Shown: piece by piece, positions 6,319 to 9,072 of the stretch
Numbering within the stretch: the stretch's first letter is position 1
Layout: each line of letters begins with the position of its first letter
Assembly (NCBI GenBank): GCA_017999195.1
Contig: JAGOBP010000120.1
Coordinates: 1-9,072 of the forward strand
Length of the DNA: 9,072 nucleotides
Reading direction: 5' to 3'
From: Thermoflexales bacterium
GTDB taxonomy: Bacteria; Chloroflexota; Anaerolineae; Fen-1058
Program-made: the position numbers and the translations under genes
Notes under the pieces: generated by a model
Told to the model about the DNA's origin: nothing
What the model saw: only the letters and a program-made list of their open reading frames with translations
Database searches by the model: none

Positions 6319-6389
6319 GTAGGGGCGAAGCATTCGCGAATAGCCGCTGGCCAACAGCCGGAGATTTGTGGCGAATGCTTCGCCCCTAC
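6319..6389. repeat. 19-bp perfect inverted repeat around a 33-bp spacer (MITE-like or long hairpin)
   Basis: The left arm GTAGGGGCGAAGCATTCGC (6319-6337) is exactly complementary to the right arm GCGAATGCTTCGCCCCTAC (6371-6389). The spacer contains a small internal pair, GCTG/CAGC. The element fills most of the gap between the epimerase stop and the NUDIX start. As RNA it would form a very stable stem and could attenuate or terminate epimerase transcripts, but there is no T-run after it. I recall this 'GTAGGGGCGAAGCATTCGC' arm as a common intergenic repeat in Chloroflexota and Cyanobacteria. Confidence 0.8.
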
Positions 6390-6409
6390 GCTGTCACAAC
6401 AGGAGCCAT

Positions 6410-6949
6410 ATGCAGCAATGGAAAACGCTGACGAGTGAACGCGTGGTCGAGTTTGGCAAATACCTCACCGTCGAACGCCGCACGCTCGAACTGCCCGACG
6501 GCCGCATCATTTCCGATTGGCCGTGGCTGATCATGCCGGACTACGTGAATGTCGTGGCGGTGACCGATGACGAGCAGTTCATCTGTTTTCGACAGGTCAA
6601 ATATGCCGTCAAGGGCACCTCTTTGGCAATCGTGGGCGGCTATCTGGAACCCGACGAAGAACCCCTCGCCGCCGCACAGCGTGAACTGCGCGAAGAGACC
6701 GGCTATGCCGCGCGCGAGTGGCTGTCGCTGGGCCGTTACGCAGTGGATGCCAATCGGGGCGCAGGCACGGGCCAGTCGTTTTTGGCGCGTGGCGCGTATT
6801 ACGTGGGTGATAGCATCGCCGATGATCTGGAAGAACAAGCGTTGCTCTTGCTCACTCGCGCCGAAGTGGAAACGGCTTTGGCTAATGGCGAATTCAAAGT
6901 GATGCCGTGGACCACGGCAGTGGCACTGGCCTTGCTGAAACTGGGCTGA
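6410..6949 (+). CDS. NUDIX hydrolase, ADP-ribose/sugar-nucleotide pyrophosphatase type
   Basis: Cytoplasmic protein of 179 residues that would hydrolyse a nucleoside diphosphate linked to another group, using Mg2+ or Mn2+. The complete NUDIX box is at 77-99, G-x5-E-x7-REL-x-EE-x-GY, with the metal-binding REETG intact. The N-terminal segment (WKTLTSERVVEFGKYLTVER, then LPDG) is the usual dimerisation part of ADP-ribose pyrophosphatase-like members, and VVAVTDDEQFICFRQVKYAV leads into the box. The start is ATG 6410 with AGGAG four bases upstream; an in-frame extension to 6368 would run through the inverted repeat and is rejected. The substrate cannot be fixed from sequence. Being downstream of the epimerase, a GDP-sugar is conceivable, but ADP-ribose is the default expectation. 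It probably shares a transcript with the membrane-protein gene 13 bases downstream. Confidence 0.9.
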   Translation: MQQWKTLTSERVVEFGKYLTVERRTLELPDGRIISDWPWLIMPDYVNVVAVTDDEQFICFRQVKYAVKGTSLAIVGGYLEPDEEPLAAAQRELREETGYAAREWLSLGRYAVDANRGAGTGQSFLARGAYYVGDSIADDLEEQALLLLTRAEVETALANGEFKVMPWTTAVALALLKLG

Positions 6950-6962
6950 TTTTAGGAGAAGC

Positions 6963-7352
6963 ATGAAACTCATTCGCGCGCTGTTTTATTTTGAAGGCGT
7001 CGTTCTCAATACGGGGGTTGGCCTGTTTTGCCTCATTTTTCCGGCGGCGTTTGTCGCCAACTTTGTGCCGACGGGCCTGCCCAGCCTCGCGCTGGAATTC
7101 ATCCGCTGGTATGGCGTGCTGCTGATGGTGCTGGGCTACTTTGAATTGCGCGCGCTGCGCGGCGGCGATGGCAAGGCGCTCGTCTTCGCCATCGAAGCGT
7201 TGTTGTTTGGTGATGTGCTGCACTTCATCGCAAGCCTCATGTTCGTGCAGGCCGGTGTCGCGTTTTCGGTCGCGGTCGGCTTCATGTTTTTCATGACCAC
7301 ACTGTTGGCACTCACCCGCACGTACTGGCTGTATCAGACCGCCCGCCGCTAA
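6963..7352 (+). CDS. Small four-helix integral membrane protein, function unknown
   Basis: Predicted inner-membrane protein of 129 residues with four hydrophobic segments, at about 9-30, 43-63, 72-96 and 98-118. It has a short basic N-terminus (MKLIR) and a basic C-terminus (RTYWLYQTARR), consistent with both ends in the cytoplasm. A charged loop, ELRALRGGDGKA, separates helices two and three. Acidic residues inside or next to helices (Glu11, Glu45, Glu78, Asp84) are unusual for a mere anchor. I do not recognise a named family. The start ATG 6963 has TTAGGAGAAGC immediately upstream, a strong ribosome site, and lies 13 bases after the NUDIX stop, so the two genes are almost certainly co-transcribed. 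Confidence 0.82.
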   Translation: MKLIRALFYFEGVVLNTGVGLFCLIFPAAFVANFVPTGLPSLALEFIRWYGVLLMVLGYFELRALRGGDGKALVFAIEALLFGDVLHFIASLMFVQAGVAFSVAVGFMFFMTTLLALTRTYWLYQTARR

Positions 7353-7450
7353 CCGCGCTGGTCCGTGAAACCGTTGGCGAGTGAAGCACGTTAATCTTGC
7401 TACCGTAAGCAACACTTTAAGGAGAAACTGAGAGAGCGAGGGAGGTTGAC

Positions 7451-7907
7451 ATGTCGACATTTCACGTTGAAGAATCACTCGTGATCGAGGCGCGCGCCGA
7501 AGCGTTGTATGCAATCGTGGCGGACTATCGCGTGGGCCATCCCGCCATTTTGCCCAGGCCATATTTTCAAGAATTGACAATCGAGACGGGCGGCGTGGGC
7601 GCGGGCACGATCGCGCGCAGCAGCATCAAGGTCATGGGCAAGGTGTATCCGCTGCACCACAGCGTCAGCGAACCGGAGCCGGGCCGCATCTTGCAGGAAA
7701 GCGATCTGGACAAGCCGGGCGAATATACGCGCTTCATTTTTGAGCCGCTAAATGGCGGCACCCACACCCGCGTCACCATTGCCACCGAATTCCTCGCCAG
7801 CCCCGGCTTGACGGGTTTCATGGAACGGCTCACCAAGCCCAGCCTGACCCACAAGCTTGTATCAACAGGAACTCCGTAATCTGGCCGACTACGCCCACGC
7901 GCGCTAG
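7451..7907 (+). pseudogene. SRPBCC (START-like) family protein with a C-terminal frameshift
   Basis: The first 142 codons are open, from ATG 7451 to TAA 7877. A GGAGG ribosome site lies 5 bases before the start. The protein has the SRPBCC/polyketide-cyclase pattern: FHVEESLVIEARAEALYAIV at the N-terminus, ADYRVGHPAILP, then GGVGAGTIARSS, VSEPEPGRILQE and GGTHTRVTIATEF. This helix-grip fold binds a hydrophobic ligand in a central cavity. The last visible residues, KLVSTGTP, do not look like the family. Shifting frame by one base at about 7857 (CTTGTA read as CTGTA) gives KLYQQELRNLADYAHAR and stop at 7905-7907, a typical SRPBCC C-terminal helix and a full length of about 151 residues. So one extra T seems to have truncated the gene; sequencing error is equally possible. 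If real, the shortened protein (stop 7879) may still fold partly. Confidence 0.78.
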
Positions 7908-7942
7908 ACCTTTTTCACCAATTGGGCCACTCCATAAAAGAC

Positions 7943-7971
7943 TCCGGCGGGCCAGACGACCCGTCGGATTT
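7943..7971 (+). terminator. Possible rho-independent terminator after the SRPBCC gene
   Basis: TCCGGCGGG (7943-7951) pairs with CCCGTCGGA (7960-7968), nine base pairs with one G-U, around an 8-base loop. It is followed by TTTGTGGTT, a poor T-run. It lies about 35 bases past the restored SRPBCC stop and before the next promoter, which is the right place for the end of the epimerase-to-SRPBCC transcript. Confidence 0.45.
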
Positions 7972-7985
7972 GTGGTTGGCCGCTA

Positions 7986-8013
7986 TTGACTCACTGCAAA
8001 ACGAGCGCATAAT
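7986..8013 (+). promoter_or_regulatory. Predicted sigma-70 promoter of the cytidylate-kinase-like gene
   Basis: TTGACT (7986-7991) and CATAAT (8008-8013) are separated by 16 bp, each matching five of six consensus bases. Transcription would start near 8020, giving a leader of about 90 bases that includes the hairpin at 8057-8086. Confidence 0.65.
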
Positions 8014-8056
8014 AAAAGCAGCCGAGAAAACGCACTCGCGCCGCAATCGATGGAGC

Positions 8057-8086
8057 GGCTTATCGACCTCACGCCTGCGATAAGCC
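8057..8086 (+). promoter_or_regulatory. 9-bp inverted repeat in the leader of the cytidylate-kinase-like gene
   Basis: GGCTTATCG (8057-8065) is exactly complementary to CGATAAGCC (8078-8086), with a 12-base loop. In the mRNA it would form a hairpin ending about 10 bases before the GAGGAGGGA ribosome site at 8097-8105. As DNA it could be an operator for a dimeric regulator. There is no T-run, so it is not an obvious attenuator. Confidence 0.55.
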
Positions 8087-8112
8087 ATTTGCAACGAGAG
8101 GAGGGAACTCCG

Positions 8113-8769
8113 ATGACCGTGCTCACCATCTCCAGAGAATATGGCAGCGAAGGCCGTCACATTGCCCAAAGCGTCGCGCAGACGCTGGGCTACCACTTCG
8201 TCGACAAGCGCACCATTGAAAGTGTCCTCATCCAATACGGCTTCGCCGAATTCTACAAAGAATACGAAGCCACCCCCAGTGTCTGGGATCGCCTGGATCC
8301 GCACAAGACCGAACTGATCGGCATGCTCAATCGCGTCATTCGCGGTCTGGCGCGGCACGGCCACGTCGTGCTGTTGGGGCGCGGCAGTTTTGCCGTGTTG
8401 CGCGACCTGGCCGATGTGCTGAATGTGCGCATCAAAGCGCCGTTGCCCCTGCGCGTCAAGCGCGTGATGCAGCAGCGCGGCATCTTCAGCCCGGAGCAGG
8501 CGCAAGCGGTGGTCATCGACAGCGATCGAGTGCGCGCCGCCTTCATCGAGACCTACTACGGAGTGCATTGGGATTCGGCCGAACTGTTCGATCTGATCAT
8601 CGACACGGGCAAAGTTGCGCCGGATCTGGCAGCCGATTGGATCAGCGCGGCAATGAAGGCCCGGCCCGAAACCCGGGCCAGCCTGGAACCCACGACGCGC
8701 ACGCTTGAGCAGGATACCGTCCTGGCGGTGGCAATTGCCACCGCGCTCAAATGCGAGGCAGAGCATTAG
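8113..8769 (+). CDS. Cytidylate kinase-like family protein
   Basis: Cytoplasmic P-loop protein of 218 residues related to CMP kinase. It starts MTVLTISREYGSEGRHIAQS; the GSEGRHIA segment (11-18) is the phosphate-binding loop in the form usual for this family, where GSGGREIA is common. YHFVDKRTIE (27-36) follows. VVLLGRGSFAVL (85-96) and NVRIKAPLPLRVKRV (104-118) match the core strand and the lid arginines, and FDLIIDTG (159-166) matches the 'YDLVINTG' strand. A final helix, TRTLEQDTVLAVAIATALKC, ends the protein. True CMP kinase activity is uncertain, since members of this group are often encoded beside an authentic cmk. ATG 8113 is chosen because GAGGAGGGA stands at the right distance; an ATG at 8050 lacks a ribosome site and lies ahead of the leader hairpin. 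It has its own promoter and terminator, so it is likely monocistronic. Confidence 0.88.
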   Translation: MTVLTISREYGSEGRHIAQSVAQTLGYHFVDKRTIESVLIQYGFAEFYKEYEATPSVWDRLDPHKTELIGMLNRVIRGLARHGHVVLLGRGSFAVLRDLADVLNVRIKAPLPLRVKRVMQQRGIFSPEQAQAVVIDSDRVRAAFIETYYGVHWDSAELFDLIIDTGKVAPDLAADWISAAMKARPETRASLEPTTRTLEQDTVLAVAIATALKCEAEH

Positions 8770-8804
8770 GCGCAGCGGCGGTTCAAGCCTTGCGCGGAAA
8801 ATCA

Positions 8805-8847
8805 CCCCGCCCGATCGAGTAGTGGCTCGATCGGGCGGGGTTGATTT
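8805..8847. terminator. Strong hairpin terminator, probably bidirectional
   Basis: CCCCGCCCGATCGAG (8805-8819) pairs perfectly with CTCGATCGGGCGGGG (8826-8840), 15 bp around a 6-base loop. It is followed on the plus strand by TTGATTT and on the minus strand by TGATTTTC. It lies between two convergent genes and suits both. The stem core CCCGATCG resembles the palindrome at 591-606. Confidence 0.8.
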
Positions 8848-8870
8848 GAGACAGCAGTTGCGCTAAGCGA

Positions 8871-9072
8871 CTAACGCTCCGGCAGGACGTAATCTTTAAA
8901 CTGCGCGCGGAGAACTTTCTTGTCGAACTTGCCCACGCTGGTCTTGGGCACGACGTCGATGAAGACGATGTCATCGGGCAGGTACATGTGCGAATAGCGC
9001 GGCCGCAAATGCTCGAAGATTTCTTCTTTGGTGAGCGTGTCCTTGTAATCGGGCTTGGGCACCACACAGGCC
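8871..9072 (-). CDS. Acyl-CoA synthetase (AMP-binding enzyme), C-terminal fragment at window edge
   Basis: The last 66 complete codons of an adenylate-forming enzyme; the rest lies beyond 9072. The visible part is the mobile C-terminal subdomain, starting ACVVPKPDYKDTLTKEEIFE, with HLRPRYSHMYLPDDIVFID, then VVPKTSVGKFDKKVLRAQF. The lysine in SVGKFDKK is the conserved residue needed for acyl-adenylate formation, and it is present. The pattern is most like medium/long-chain fatty-acyl-CoA ligases (FadD/AlkK-like), which activate a fatty acid with ATP and CoA. The end is TAA at 8871-8873, right after LPER. It converges on the cytidylate-kinase-like gene with the terminator between them. Chain-length specificity cannot be told from this fragment. 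Confidence 0.9.
   Translation of the reverse strand, partial: ACVVPKPDYKDTLTKEEIFEHLRPRYSHMYLPDDIVFIDVVPKTSVGKFDKKVLRAQFKDYVLPER

Noticed and set aside
6368..6409. N-terminal extension of the NUDIX protein
   Set aside because: It would be translated from the right arm of the inverted repeat; ATG 6410 has its own AGGAG and gives a normal family N-terminus.
6386..7580. Two minus-strand frames opposite the NUDIX and membrane-protein genes
   Set aside because: Both are shadows; the plus-strand genes have strong ribosome sites, a full NUDIX box and clear transmembrane segments.
8050..8112. Upstream in-frame ATG extending the cytidylate-kinase-like protein by 21 residues
   Set aside because: No ribosome site before 8050, the extension would run through the leader hairpin and the strong GAGGAGGGA site, and the family N-terminus starts at 8113.
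7915..8805. Long open frame (296 codons) on the minus strand opposite the cytidylate-kinase-like gene
   Set aside because: It covers the plus-strand promoter, leader and gene, has no recognisable domain, and is rich in His/Gln/Arg as expected from an antisense frame of GC-rich coding DNA.
1..9072. tRNA, rRNA, transposase, integrase, toxin-antitoxin or phage genes
   Set aside because: None seen in any frame or as recognisable RNA sequence, although the repeats suggest past mobility.

Overview
The window looks like a chromosomal segment of a free-living, moderately GC-rich bacterium. Chloroflexota (Anaerolineae-like) is my best guess. The guess rests on the Cys-x-x-Pro-Cys-Trp lipoprotein, a plant-type GDP-mannose 3,5-epimerase next to a fused fucokinase/GDP-fucose pyrophosphorylase, and intergenic spacers full of short palindromes. 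It is an inference from family resemblance; there is no rRNA or other phylogenetic marker here.

Layout. Positions 3-350 (minus) hold the start of an amino-acid ABC transporter solute-binding lipoprotein cut by the window edge. Positions 351-714 are a gene-free spacer with four hairpins in a row. Positions 715-1952 are an AT-richer patch with two minus-strand genes: a small MGYD-type hypothetical protein and a CxxPCW lipoprotein. The lipoprotein gene lies between two near-identical copies of the 3' end of the next gene. Positions 1953-5003 (minus) encode the large FKP-like enzyme. Positions 5004-5320 form a divergent promoter region with a second palindrome cluster.

On the plus strand, 5321-6301 encodes the GDP-mannose 3,5-epimerase. 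It is followed by a 19-bp inverted repeat, a NUDIX hydrolase (6410-6949), a four-helix membrane protein (6963-7352) and an SRPBCC protein whose C-terminus is broken by a one-base frameshift (7451-7907). After a possible terminator and a good sigma-70-type promoter comes a cytidylate-kinase-like protein (8113-8769). A strong, probably bidirectional hairpin terminator separates it from the 3' end of an acyl-CoA synthetase entering from the right edge on the minus strand (8871-9072).

How it fits together. The divergent pair at the centre suggests GDP-L-sugar supply: the epimerase converts GDP-mannose to GDP-L-galactose/GDP-L-gulose, and the fused enzyme activates free L-fucose (and probably similar L-sugars) to GDP-sugars. 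No glycosyltransferase or export gene is in view, so the end product is unknown. The other plus-strand genes look like housekeeping or accessory genes with no obvious link to this. I see no CRISPR array, tRNA, rRNA, transposase or phage gene. The most unusual content is the repeat structure: two palindrome clusters, the duplicated kinase 3' end around the lipoprotein gene, and a separate 19-bp inverted repeat.
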